Shown here piece by piece: positions 42,698 through 51,755 of a stretch of DNA of 64,000 nt (positions within the stretch are counted from its first letter, which is position 1; each line of letters starts with the position of its first letter). The position numbers and the translations under genes were made by a program. Source of the DNA: Micromonospora nigra (GTDB lineage Bacteria > Actinomycetota > Actinomycetes > Mycobacteriales > Micromonosporaceae); assembly GCF_900091585.1 (NCBI RefSeq), contig NZ_FMHT01000003.1, positions 3,711,501 to 3,775,500 on the forward strand, read 5' to 3'. The notes below the pieces were generated by a model. The model ran no database searches and was not told where the DNA came from. It saw only the letters and a program-made list of their open reading frames with translations.

Positions 42698-43489
42698 ATG
42701 GAAAAAGGCGAACGCGGCTACACGGGTGCCCCCGTGGTTGCGATTATGCATCGTGCGGTCGCTGATGCGGCCCGCGCAGTGTCGCAGCTCCCCTCCGAGC
42801 AATTGGCTGGTCTCGACGTGCGCGCTGGGGAACACTTAGCTGCTATCTTGGCCACTGCATTTCTGGGCGTTGTGCCGTTCAAAGTCGACACGGATGGCGA
42901 TGTCGACCTGCGATTCCGGCTTCCCGATACCTCGGCATTCCCGCTACTGGCTAGCGGTGAGATCGCATTCGAAGTCAAGTCGACTCCAGGCCCGTTCCGT
43001 AAGTTCGATCACTCGATCGGTGTCGCTATTTCCCGCGGAGATGCTGATGGGTTGTCCATATCGGTGAAGGTGGAAAGCGCCGACGGTATCCTGGCCAGCA
43101 GTCGTCCCATGTTGGATCGAGCGCAGATCAGCTTGCAGAGGAAAACGTCAAATGATGTGTCACGTAACATATTCCTCGTGATTCACCCGTTTGACCGCTT
43201 TGCAGTGGAGATCTATGAATCACCGATTATCGGCCCCGCCCTCGCGCCACTGGATGTAGACGCCGACACCGTATGGGTGTTGTGGGTTCCCGACCATCTC
43301 GTGGTGTGGTCGAGAAGAGAAGGGCGTTGGACCGACCTGCTCTTTAACGGGATGGACAGAGATGAGATGACCGCGGCTAGGTCAGAGTCCCTCGCGGTTC
43401 TCCAGGAAGTGGAGTTAAAGTTCCTCGCTGATGTGGGCTACCAGGCCGGCTCGCCCTATTTATTTGGACTGGCGCAGCGTGGCGAGTAG
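42698..43489 (+). CDS. putative PD-(D/E)xK nuclease-like protein
   Basis: A 263-aa protein, lower in GC than its neighbours. I see E45 in a helix (RAGEHLAAILATAF), D70 in DTDGDVDLRFRLPD and E92/K94 in GEIAFEVKSTPG: an E...D-x21-ExK arrangement typical of PD-(D/E)xK nucleases. Later parts include RAQISLQRKTSNDVSRNIFL and a C-terminal FLADVGYQAGSPYLFGLAQR. ATG 42698 is chosen; an earlier in-frame start at 42674 is possible. No methyltransferase partner is next to it. Could be a defence nuclease; family not identified. Confidence 0.6.
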   Translation: MEKGERGYTGAPVVAIMHRAVADAARAVSQLPSEQLAGLDVRAGEHLAAILATAFLGVVPFKVDTDGDVDLRFRLPDTSAFPLLASGEIAFEVKSTPGPFRKFDHSIGVAISRGDADGLSISVKVESADGILASSRPMLDRAQISLQRKTSNDVSRNIFLVIHPFDRFAVEIYESPIIGPALAPLDVDADTVWVLWVPDHLVVWSRREGRWTDLLFNGMDRDEMTAARSESLAVLQEVELKFLADVGYQAGSPYLFGLAQRGE

Positions 43490-44326
43490 TTGTGAGACAG
43501 CGCTGTTGCGTATTGAGTGGCCGTTCTGGCGTAGCCGCCGGGCGAGGGCATCCCGGCTGACGGTGTGGCCTTCGCGGGTCAGTTCGTCGCGGGCCGTGCG
43601 GGCGGCGGGTAGTAGCGGCACCAGGTCCCGGGCGAGGTCGACGTCGGTAACGTCGGATGGGCCGTCATCGTCAGGCTCCGCGCCGAGGTCAGCATCAGTC
43701 TCGCTGCCGTCTGCTTCCTGGGCGTCGTCCCGGGGCCCGGCAGCGTCAGGAGTCCTGCCGTGGGCAGATTCGTCGGCATCGGCATGGTGGGGAGATGGTT
43801 CCAACAGTGGACTCTGGCGGGGTGGCCTGGTGTCGCTGGTCCCAGGCGTGGGCTCGACGGGTGAGGATGCGATGGGCTGGCCTGGAGGTGGTGCCGCGGA
43901 TACGTCAGCCGGCACGGTGTGTGGTTGACGTTCGGCTTCGCGGCGACGGGCGGCGAGTTCCACGAGCGATACCGACGCGACGACGATCAGCCCGTCCACC
44001 GAGAGCGGCAGGAGGTAGGGGACGGTGCCTGTTTCGCCGTACCGGGCGACGACTCCGACCATGTGGTGGTAGCTGATCCAGGCGGCGATGGCGGCGATGG
44101 CCGAAGCGGCGACGATCCGGATGACGCCGAGCGCACGGCGGTAGACAGGGATGCGGGTAACCAGCTCGACGGTGATCAGGAGGGCCATAGGCGGCCACGC
44201 CGCGATGGTCTGGGAGATCGGGTTCGGTTGGGCGTGCAGGATGTTCGCGGTGACCGAGGCGGCCACGCCCAGGGCCAAGGTCGCCCGCACCGCCCATTGC
44301 ATCCGTTGGAGCTGACGGTGGTTCAT
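43460..44326 (-). CDS. DUF2637-type membrane protein with helix-turn-helix tail
   Basis: A 288-aa protein. Four predicted membrane helices in the first 130 residues (VRATLALGVAASVTANIL, MALLITVELV, IRIVAASAIAAIAAWIS, LLPLSVDGLIVVASVSLVEL) fit DUF2637. Then a Pro/Asp-rich linker and a C-terminal helical domain (TREGHTVSRDALARRLRQNG, SIRNSAVSQLLATL), probably DNA-binding. Such Spd-like proteins are found on actinomycete conjugative plasmids. The ATG overlaps the upstream stop (ATGA). Convergent with the nuclease-like gene, overlapping its end by 30 bp. Confidence 0.82.
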   Translation of the reverse strand: MNHRQLQRMQWAVRATLALGVAASVTANILHAQPNPISQTIAAWPPMALLITVELVTRIPVYRRALGVIRIVAASAIAAIAAWISYHHMVGVVARYGETGTVPYLLPLSVDGLIVVASVSLVELAARRREAERQPHTVPADVSAAPPPGQPIASSPVEPTPGTSDTRPPRQSPLLEPSPHHADADESAHGRTPDAAGPRDDAQEADGSETDADLGAEPDDDGPSDVTDVDLARDLVPLLPAARTARDELTREGHTVSRDALARRLRQNGHSIRNSAVSQLLATLRQSK

Positions 44327-47142
44327 GGCCGTCCTCCACCCGCGGGGGCGATGGGGCGGAGTTGGCGTTCGGCGATGCGGCGGGTGGCCTGGGACGGTTC
44401 GGCGTCGCCGAGGTCGGCGAGGCGTTCCTCCAGCCGGCTCAGGGTGCGCCGTACGGCGTCGGGTCGCTGCTGTCGGCCGTGGATGCGCATGATCCGCTGG
44501 TACAGCTCCTCGTTGACGGGGTCGAGGTCGGCGGCGCGTTCGAGGGCGGCAACAGCTTGGTCGGGGTGGTCGGGTTCGAGGATTTCGGCGATGCGGACGT
44601 AGGCGGTGAGGATCTGGTGGCGGTAGCTGGTGGCGCAGTCGGTGGCCCACGGGTGGTCGTGGCCTTCGGCGAAGTCACCTCCGTACAGCTCGGTGGCCCG
44701 GCGTAGCGCGGTGAGCATCGCCGTTTCGTCGTCGGTGGCGGTGGCCTGGTCGATGGCGGTGAGCATCTGCCAGAGGTCCACGGTGACGGTTGCGGGGTCG
44801 AGCTGGTATCGGCCGGTGGCCGGGTCGTAGACGATGAACATGGGCTCCTCGTGGCCGGTGGCGGCGCGCAGCACCCGCCGGGCGGAGGTGATGTCCGTGC
44901 GTACGCGTTTGACGGCGGCGGTCGGGTCGGCGTTGGGGTGCAGGTCGGCGGCGAGTTGGTCGAGGGTGCGGCCGGCGGGGTGGGCGGCGAGGACGGCGAG
45001 CGCGGTGTAGGAGCCGCTGCGCATTCCGGTGGCGATCGTTCCGGCGTCGGTGGCGACGGTGACCGGGCCGAGGACCCGGAGGCGGACCAGGGCCGCCGCG
45101 TCGTCGGGCTGGACCGGTACGGCCTCGTTTGTTTCGACGGTCACCGCGGCCGGCGAGGTCTCGGTGGGCGGGTCGTCAACGTCGGTACCGGCCTCGGGAC
45201 GGGCTATCGCGTCGGTGAGCATGGAGAGGATGGCGGCGAGGTCGTCCGCGCCGAGGGCGGACAGCCGTCCCACCGAATGCAGTTCATTGCCGGTGGCGGT
45301 GCCCTCGGCGCTGATCTCGATGGTGGGGATGCCGTCGTGCGGGCCGAGGATGACGGGGTGCAGGTTCAGGGTGGCGCGGTGGGTGGCGACGGCGTGGAGG
45401 CGTGCGGCGTGCCGGGGGTTGGAGTCGATGAGTAGCACGTAGGGCGGCTGGGTCTCGGCGTGGTCGGTGCGGGCGTTGAGGTCGGTGATCGTCTCGGCGT
45501 CGAAGGTGTCCAGCAGCCGGCACCGGCCGATCATCTCCTCCTCGGCGTGGGTGACCGCCGCAGCGGTGTCGGCGAGCACGATGAGGCGTTCTCCGTCGTA
45601 GGCGGTGCCATCGGGGTCCAGCCCGACCGCCGGGGCGTTCTCGGGCAGGAGCCGGGCGAGTAGGTCGGCGGTGGTGACGACCACCGGGCGGGCGGCGGCG
45701 GACTCCACCGCGCCGCTGGTCAGGACGGACGCGAGGATGGCGCGGGCCGCTGGCACGGCTCCCTCGCCGTGCAGGGCCACGCCGGGACCGGGCAGGTGGA
45801 ACAAGCTGATCTCGGTGCCGTCCGAGGCGACGCCGATCGGCGCCGCCACGAGAGGGCTGGCGGGGCGGTGGTCGCTGCTGCGGCCGAGGTAGCGGCTGCC
45901 GATCTTGTCGACGGGGGCCAGAGAGAGCGGCATCGGGGACGGTTGCGGCGCGGTGCTCACCGATGCGGGGAAGGCCAGTCGGGCGCGGCGGCGTCGTTGG
46001 AGGCGTAGCAGAGCGGCTACGGCGGCGATGGCGGCGGCCAGACCGAGGCTGATCCAGCCTCGCGTGGGCAGTGTGGCCCCCGCCTCGCCATACGGTGGCT
46101 CGTCAGCTCGATCCGAGTCCGGGGTGGGTGTGGTTGCGTCTGCTGTGCTGGTGGGGGTGCGGGGTGAGGCGGTGTGCGGCGATGGCGGGCGGGGTTGACC
46201 ATCGGGCGTTGGGCTGGTGGGTGGCGCGGCGGGTGCCGTGTCGGGCGTGGGGGCGGCGGTGCCGGGGTCGGCCGTAGCGGGGTTTTGAGGGCTGGGAGAG
46301 GCGGGGGTCGGTGTGGCTTGGCGGGCGGGAAGAGCGAGCGTCCATCCGACGTGGAGGAGATCGGGGTTGGTGAGGGCGTAGCCGTTGGCCTGTTCGTGTC
46401 CCCGGTTGAGGGTGTAGATCTCCGGCCAGCGTTTCGGGTCGCCGAGGTGCTTCGCGGCGAGGTCCCACAGGGTGTCTCCGGCTTCGACGCGACAGGTCCC
46501 GCTTCGGGTGTACCGTGCCTCGGAAGGTGCGGTGGCACCGGTTAGGTGCGGAGTCGGCGGTGCGCTGGTCTGAGTGAAGAGGGACACAGGACGCGGTGTC
46601 GCTGAGGCTGGTGTTGCGGCGGTCGTGACGAATGACGTGTCGACACGTCCGTACTCGAAAGATGGGGAAGTGCCAGTTCGATCAGGTGTTGTAGGTAGCC
46701 GATCATCGTCAGCTTTGGTGCCTTTGCCCGCCGACGGTGGTGTCTCTGGTGGCCGGTCGGCGTCCGTTGTCGTCGTGGTCCCGGCGGTGGCGGGCAGCGC
46801 TGCGACGGTGCTGACGGCGGTGGTGCCCAGCAGCGCGGCCGTGAGAGTTTGCAGGGGCCCAGGTAGACGCAGCGTGAGCAGCCATCGCATGCGACGGGCG
46901 AGGTGGCGGTGGAGGTGATCGGCGATGGCGGCCACGAGGAGCAGCCACAGCAGCCAGGCCCCACCCTGCCCCAGCAAGGTGATGAAGCCGGCGGTCAGCG
47001 GTTGACTGTGCCACGCCAGTAGTTCGTTCATGGACAGCCCGTCGAGGGTGAGCCATCCTGCCAGGTAGAGCAGCACCGGCGGGGCCAGCGCGAGTACGGC
47101 GGTGCAGGCGCGCACGAAGGGTGCTGAGGCTCGTTTCGCCAT
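44323..47142 (-). CDS. membrane BTAD regulator with LysM domain
   Basis: A 939-aa protein. N-terminal hydrophobic segments near 10-120 (VLALAPPVLLYLAGWLTL, LLLVAAIADHL, TLTAALLGTTAVSTVAAL); a LysM domain (CRVEAGDTLWDLAAKHLGDP, PEIYTLNRGHEQ); a Pro/Thr linker; one more membrane helix (WISLGLAAAIAAVAALLRL); a central alpha/beta region; and a C-terminal winged-helix plus BTAD domain (LRVLGPVTVATDAGTIATGM, VDLWQMLTAIDQATATDDET, RHQILTAYVRIAEILEP). GGAGGGAG lies upstream of ATG 47142. Membrane-tethered BTAD proteins are known in actinomycetes; their target is unknown. Four phased decamers are upstream. Confidence 0.85.
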   Translation of the reverse strand: MAKRASAPFVRACTAVLALAPPVLLYLAGWLTLDGLSMNELLAWHSQPLTAGFITLLGQGGAWLLWLLLVAAIADHLHRHLARRMRWLLTLRLPGPLQTLTAALLGTTAVSTVAALPATAGTTTTTDADRPPETPPSAGKGTKADDDRLPTTPDRTGTSPSFEYGRVDTSFVTTAATPASATPRPVSLFTQTSAPPTPHLTGATAPSEARYTRSGTCRVEAGDTLWDLAAKHLGDPKRWPEIYTLNRGHEQANGYALTNPDLLHVGWTLALPARQATPTPASPSPQNPATADPGTAAPTPDTAPAAPPTSPTPDGQPRPPSPHTASPRTPTSTADATTPTPDSDRADEPPYGEAGATLPTRGWISLGLAAAIAAVAALLRLQRRRRARLAFPASVSTAPQPSPMPLSLAPVDKIGSRYLGRSSDHRPASPLVAAPIGVASDGTEISLFHLPGPGVALHGEGAVPAARAILASVLTSGAVESAAARPVVVTTADLLARLLPENAPAVGLDPDGTAYDGERLIVLADTAAAVTHAEEEMIGRCRLLDTFDAETITDLNARTDHAETQPPYVLLIDSNPRHAARLHAVATHRATLNLHPVILGPHDGIPTIEISAEGTATGNELHSVGRLSALGADDLAAILSMLTDAIARPEAGTDVDDPPTETSPAAVTVETNEAVPVQPDDAAALVRLRVLGPVTVATDAGTIATGMRSGSYTALAVLAAHPAGRTLDQLAADLHPNADPTAAVKRVRTDITSARRVLRAATGHEEPMFIVYDPATGRYQLDPATVTVDLWQMLTAIDQATATDDETAMLTALRRATELYGGDFAEGHDHPWATDCATSYRHQILTAYVRIAEILEPDHPDQAVAALERAADLDPVNEELYQRIMRIHGRQQRPDAVRRTLSRLEERLADLGDAEPSQATRRIAERQLRPIAPAGGGRP

Positions 47143-47223
47143 GATCCGTCTCCCTCCGAAAGGCGTGGCGGTCGGTGAGAAGGACCGTAAGTGCGAGTCG
47201 CGTTGCTGATGCCGATGTCGGTG

Positions 47224-47263
47224 CTTACAACACCTCACACGTCCTTACACGGCTTTACACGCG
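47224..47263 (-). promoter_or_regulatory. four tandem 10-bp direct repeats upstream of BTAD gene
   Basis: On the minus strand, GTGTAAAGCC, GTGTAAGGAC, GTGTGAGGTG and TTGTAAGCAC stand exactly ten bases apart (TTACA/TCACA starts at 47225, 47235, 47245, 47255 on the plus strand), about 85-120 bp before the BTAD-LysM start. One helical turn per repeat fits cooperative binding on one face. SARP/BTAD-type proteins bind direct repeats, so autoregulation is a fair guess. The rest of the 403-bp gap to 47545 shows no gene. Confidence 0.62.
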
Positions 47264-47545
47264 CAGGTCACGGCCGTGCGGACTTGGTGGGTGATGGGGT
47301 GATGCCGCCGGGGCAACCTCGCGATCACTGCCAGGCGCCGGACGCAGCGCGCGTACCACCAACGCCGCTGCGAGTGCGGGGCGGTGACCGAACGCGGACG
47401 TTTTCCACAGGCTGTGGATAGATCGCGCTCAGATCCAAGAGGGGCCGGACGTCGTCGGCGGGCTGTCCGGGCGAAGGGTTCCTGGTGCGCCGTACCGGAC
47501 TCCGCGCCTGTGCGGGTTGACCGTTTGTGGGAACGGGGCGGAGGC

Positions 47546-49576
47546 CTACTGCCGCCGGCTGGCGGTTCCGTGTTCGCGGTCGAGCGGGGGATGTGGGGTG
47601 TCGTCGAGGCCGGCGTGGGCGAGGTTCCGGAGGTAGCGGTGGTGCATTTCGGTGGCGGCGTGATGGTCGCCGTGGGTGATGAGGGCGTTGCGGGCGCGGG
47701 TGTGGAGGTTGGCGTTGTACGGGTCGATGTGGATGCCGGTCTGCAGTAGGGCGAGTGTGCGTTGTGGGTCGGGTTCGGTGTCGGCGAGGGCGACGCAGGT
47801 GTCGATCACGTGTCGGCGGATGGCTTCGCGTTGGGGGTCGAGCCATGGCCAGGTGCGTCCTGCTGCGAGGTCGGCGGGGTAGGCGTCGAGGATGGTTTGC
47901 CAGGCGGTGGTGGTGTCGGTGACGGTCGCGGCGGCGCGTTGGATGGCGGCGTGCAGGTGCCACAGGTCGACGTCGATGTGTGTGGGGTTGAGGCGGTATC
48001 GGTCGTCGGTGTGGTCGATGACGTGTAGTCCGGTGGCGGTGCGGATGCTGCTGCGTAGGTCGCTGAGGGTGGTGTAGAGCCGGCCGGTGGGTGAGCGGCG
48101 GGGTAGGCCCGGCCAGATGGCTTCGGTGAGTTGGCGGGTGTCGGCGCCGGTGGGGTGGGTGGCGAGGTAGACGAGGATTTGGAGGGCGGCGCTGCGGCGG
48201 ATGGTGAGGGGCTCGCCGTCGATGAGCAGTGTGGGTTCACCCAGGATGCGCAGTTGCAGTCTCTGTCGGGGTGCGGTGGACGGTCGAGGCTGCTTCCCGC
48301 GTGTGGTCTGCCGTGGCAGGCGCGGTCCCGGCGGCATCGCCGGCGGGAGGTGGGGGCGCGGTGCGCTCAAGGCGGGTGGTGTCGGGTCCGGGTGGGCAAT
48401 GATGGTGAGCAGGTCGGTGGCCGCCACCTGGTCCAGGACACACAGCCGTGGTCGGGGTGTTTCGGGGCGGGACGGGTCGTGGAGGTGGCCGGTGGAGTCG
48501 GCGTGCCAGGTCGGGCCGCCGGGCCCTTCTCCCAACACGACCAGCCTGCTGGCGCCCGTGGTGGCCGCGCTGATCAGGTGGGTCATGTCGTGCCGGTCGT
48601 AGTCGTCGGCGGCCAGGATCACGATCCGTGAAGTGTCTGCGGATTCGATGATCCGCGCAGCGTCGTCGAGGTCTTCCACGATCGTCAGGTGTGGCAGACG
48701 CCGACCGAGTGTTTCCGCCTCCGGGCCGAGGAGGCTGGTCAGCGTGGTCCGGGTGGTGACCAGCGTGGTGTTGGGGTGGCGTGGCCCGGCCAGGAGAACG
48801 GTGACAAGTAACCCCCGGCCAATGGGCAGGGCGCCGGGTCCGGTGAGGCCCAGGCCGCCGGCCGGAAGGATCCCGGTGAGGGCGGCAAGGCTGTCCGCTG
48901 GCATCTGCGCAGCCGGCGGGGCGGGAGCGTCGGCGAGGGCGGCTTGGACGGCCGTGACGGTGGGGGGTAGCGCTTCGGTGTCTGGTTCCTGGCGGCGGTG
49001 CGGGCCGGGTGGGCGAGGGACGTAGTCGCGGCGGCGGCGGAGCCAGATCAGCGCTGCGGCAGCAGCGACCTGCTCGGCTACCTCACGGGGCAGCCATCCG
49101 CCGGACACCACGATTCCGTCATCGCGTGCCGCGCTGTCGTCATGCAACGGGCTGGCCCGCTCGGGCTGCTCCGATACTCCCGTTGTCGGCGGTGGTGGTG
49201 GGGGCGGGGTGGTCGTGGCGGTGTTGGTGGTGACGCCGAAGACTGCCGCTCCGGCCATTCCGCTGGCCGTCGCCTGTAGTGGTGTCGGTAGGGGAAGCCG
49301 CCGGAGCCAGACCACGGTCGCGCGGAGGCGGGTCAAGACCCGTACGGCGACGGTGTAGGCGAGCAGCAGCCACAACAGCCACGCCCCGATCGTCAGCCCG
49401 GCGGTGAGGGTCTGCTCGGTCAGCGGTTCCTGCAACCACGCCCGCGCTTGTTCCCTGGTCGGCCATCCGCGTACGGGTGGGCCGATCAGAACCAGCAGGA
49501 CCACGGGCGGGCCCGTCAGGAGCGCGAGGACGAACAGCAGCGACATCAGCTGTCGCGGCCACCGCACCTCATCCAC
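47546..49576 (-). CDS. membrane BTAD-domain protein
   Basis: A 676-aa protein. Two N-terminal membrane helices (LMSLLFVLALLTGPPVVLLV, GAWLLWLLLAYTVAVRVL) and possibly a third near 108. A Pro-rich spacer follows, then an alpha/beta region (TIVEDLDDAARIIESADTSR, IVILAADDYDRHD) and a C-terminal winged-helix plus BTAD domain (LQLRILGEPTLLIDGEPLTI, VDLWHLHAAIQRAAATVTDT, IDPYNANLHTRARNAL). It resembles the LysM-BTAD protein but lacks LysM. It overlaps the Hsp70-TM stop by eight bases. Function unknown; DNA binding inferred from the domain. Confidence 0.8.
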   Translation of the reverse strand: MDEVRWPRQLMSLLFVLALLTGPPVVLLVLIGPPVRGWPTREQARAWLQEPLTEQTLTAGLTIGAWLLWLLLAYTVAVRVLTRLRATVVWLRRLPLPTPLQATASGMAGAAVFGVTTNTATTTPPPPPPPTTGVSEQPERASPLHDDSAARDDGIVVSGGWLPREVAEQVAAAAALIWLRRRRDYVPRPPGPHRRQEPDTEALPPTVTAVQAALADAPAPPAAQMPADSLAALTGILPAGGLGLTGPGALPIGRGLLVTVLLAGPRHPNTTLVTTRTTLTSLLGPEAETLGRRLPHLTIVEDLDDAARIIESADTSRIVILAADDYDRHDMTHLISAATTGASRLVVLGEGPGGPTWHADSTGHLHDPSRPETPRPRLCVLDQVAATDLLTIIAHPDPTPPALSAPRPHLPPAMPPGPRLPRQTTRGKQPRPSTAPRQRLQLRILGEPTLLIDGEPLTIRRSAALQILVYLATHPTGADTRQLTEAIWPGLPRRSPTGRLYTTLSDLRSSIRTATGLHVIDHTDDRYRLNPTHIDVDLWHLHAAIQRAAATVTDTTTAWQTILDAYPADLAAGRTWPWLDPQREAIRRHVIDTCVALADTEPDPQRTLALLQTGIHIDPYNANLHTRARNALITHGDHHAATEMHHRYLRNLAHAGLDDTPHPPLDREHGTASRRQ

Positions 49577-51467
49577 CCCCGCCCGCAGCGGGGAAGGTCG
49601 TTGCTGGCGTCGTGGCGGCGGGGGTGATCGTGGGCGGACGGATGATCTGCGTCCACAACCGGCCCGCCCACCACACCGCCACGGCCACGGCGTAGCTGAT
49701 GGCGAGGATGCGGGATGCCTGCATGCTGACGATCGCCGCGCTGATCACCCCGACCGGAGCGCAGAGGACGAGGCGGAACATCAGCGGGGTCACCAGCGCC
49801 ATGACGATTCCGACACCGACCAGCAGCCCACCCACCCGACCGGCGATGTCGATCCACACCACCAGTTCCGGCCACCTGTCGGCGGTCAACGAGTACTGAA
49901 CCAGCCCCATACCGAGCCCGGCGGCGATGATCGATCCGCTTGGTGCGGCCAGCAGCGCCGACCACCCGCCGGGCGGGGTGCGCCACTGCCGGGCGGCGAC
50001 CACCGCCGTCGCCACCGCCAGCACCGTGAGGGGAGTGAGCGGCCACAGGGCCCAGCCGAGGAACGGGCCCACCGGCAGACCGAAGTACTCGCTGGTGACC
50101 ACGGCGTACAGACCGGCGATCGCCAAACCCAGCGAGACCGCAGCGAGGATGCCGATGCTGACCTTCCCACCCTCGGTCCGCGTACTTGGTGTGGGGCTGC
50201 GCGCGGCAATCAGGGAACCGAGGACGGTACCTGCGGCGAGGCAGGCCAACAGAGCGAACACGGCGGCCATCGTGAACTCGCCCCAGTTCAGCTGCACCCA
50301 GTAGTGCACGCTCAGCGTGTTGTGCTGCTCCGCAGTCGACAGGCACTGCCAGATCAAGGCCAGGGACGCGAAGCCCGGCACCGCGATCGCCACCGCCCGC
50401 CGCACAGGCGGCACCGCAACCTCCACCACCTCCGCAGGCCCCGCGTTCGCTGCCCCCGCGTCCGCAGCGCCTCGGACCGCGACAAGCTGAGGATCGACCA
50501 CGACTGTGGGGGCGATACCCGTGCGCTCGGCGACGACCGTAGCCAGATGCGGCAGATGCGCACTGCCGCCCACACAGTAGATTCCCGCCAGGTCATCGGC
50601 ACCGAGTTCGGCCGCGGCGAGGGTCTCCCCGACCAACTCCGCCACACGTCGCACCACCGGCCCGGCAGCCTGGTCGAGCATGGCGCTGTCCGCGATGACC
50701 GGTGCCCGCCCGGCAAGCGGTACCGCAACGGCCGGGTGCGTCCCCAAGCTCTCCTTCGCGGTACGGACCACCTCCGCCATCGCCCAATCGCCCCTGCCGT
50801 CGCCGGCCACCCCCCGACCACCCGCGAGAGCGGCAGTCAAGGCCAGGTCAACGGCGGTGCCACCCGCCGCAGGATCGGCGAGGGTCGCCAAGACCTCGAA
50901 ACCAGCAGCGCCGCGACGCAACACCGTCACCTCCGCGCCCGCCCCCACGTCACACACGACGATGAACGCCCCCACCGGAAACTGCACACCCGTGGCCAGC
51001 AGATGCCCGGCAACGGCTACCGGAGCCTCGACAAGACGCGGCTGAGCCAGACCCGCCCGGTGCGCGACCTGCCGCATCCACGTACGCCGACGAGGCCCCC
51101 ACCCCGCCGGCACCACCAGCCGCACATCCCGCACCGGCTCACCAACGACCCGCTCCGCCTCGACCGCCACCCTGCGCAACGGCGCAGCCGCCAACGCCAG
51201 AGACTCCACACGAGCAGCACCCACCGTCTGGTCACCGTCAGAGGGGCGACGCGAGCTCGGGATCAACCCGCTCGGCTGCTCCCCGGCGGCCTGCCAGGCC
51301 CGCCTCCCGGTCCACACCTGCCCATCATCGGCCACGTAGACAGCGCTGGGCAGATACGGCAGCCCGTCGAACGACAACGTCGACGAACTGCCATCAGCCC
51401 AGGCCAGAACAGCCACGGTGCTGGCGCTACCGCAGTCGATCGACAGCCGCGCTTCCCCCGCCTGCAT
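49569..51467 (-). CDS. Hsp70-like protein fused to membrane domain
   Basis: A 632-aa protein. The first about 360 residues form an actin/Hsp70-type ATPase: LSIDCGSASTVAVLAW (phosphate 1), FIVVCDVGAGAEVTVL (phosphate 2), IYCVGGSAHLPHLATVVAE (adenosine). The remaining part has about seven membrane helices (FTMAAVFALLACLAAGTVLG, IGILAAVSLGLAIAGLYAVV, VLAVATAVVAA, IDIAGRVGGLLVGVGIVMAL). The usual substrate-binding domain is missing. Starts at 51467 (ATG), 51473 or 51479; no strong RBS decides. Similar Hsp70-TM proteins occur beside BTAD genes in actinomycetes; the function is not known. Confidence 0.82.
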   Translation of the reverse strand: MQAGEARLSIDCGSASTVAVLAWADGSSSTLSFDGLPYLPSAVYVADDGQVWTGRRAWQAAGEQPSGLIPSSRRPSDGDQTVGAARVESLALAAAPLRRVAVEAERVVGEPVRDVRLVVPAGWGPRRRTWMRQVAHRAGLAQPRLVEAPVAVAGHLLATGVQFPVGAFIVVCDVGAGAEVTVLRRGAAGFEVLATLADPAAGGTAVDLALTAALAGGRGVAGDGRGDWAMAEVVRTAKESLGTHPAVAVPLAGRAPVIADSAMLDQAAGPVVRRVAELVGETLAAAELGADDLAGIYCVGGSAHLPHLATVVAERTGIAPTVVVDPQLVAVRGAADAGAANAGPAEVVEVAVPPVRRAVAIAVPGFASLALIWQCLSTAEQHNTLSVHYWVQLNWGEFTMAAVFALLACLAAGTVLGSLIAARSPTPSTRTEGGKVSIGILAAVSLGLAIAGLYAVVTSEYFGLPVGPFLGWALWPLTPLTVLAVATAVVAARQWRTPPGGWSALLAAPSGSIIAAGLGMGLVQYSLTADRWPELVVWIDIAGRVGGLLVGVGIVMALVTPLMFRLVLCAPVGVISAAIVSMQASRILAISYAVAVAVWWAGRLWTQIIRPPTITPAATTPATTFPAAGGGG

Positions 51468-51755
51468 AGACACAGTCAAACATGAAGATCTGATTCACGT
51501 CACCTGTCGATCACGCACAGGTAGTCGAGCCGCGTCCCGTTCTGCCGCTGGCCCTAGCCCACCCTTACGGACCGGGACGGCGCACCAGCACAGCACGCGG
51601 ATAACTCGCTGTGGGGCGCCCGAGGGGCGTAGCGCTTGCTCGGCGGTCCTTGAAACTGTGAGGAGCTGTGGATCGTCAAAGCTGGTGAACCGACCCGGCG
51701 ACACGACCGCGGCCCGCCATGCCGAGCTGGATGGAGGATCGCGGTTGCTCGCCGG

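Noticed and set aside
47224..47263. Decamer repeats as plasmid replication iterons
   Set aside because: No Rep gene or AT-rich origin is adjacent; position before a BTAD gene favours a regulatory site.
49404..51485. A 693-codon plus-strand frame
   Set aside because: It is antisense to the Hsp70-TM gene and has no domain signal.
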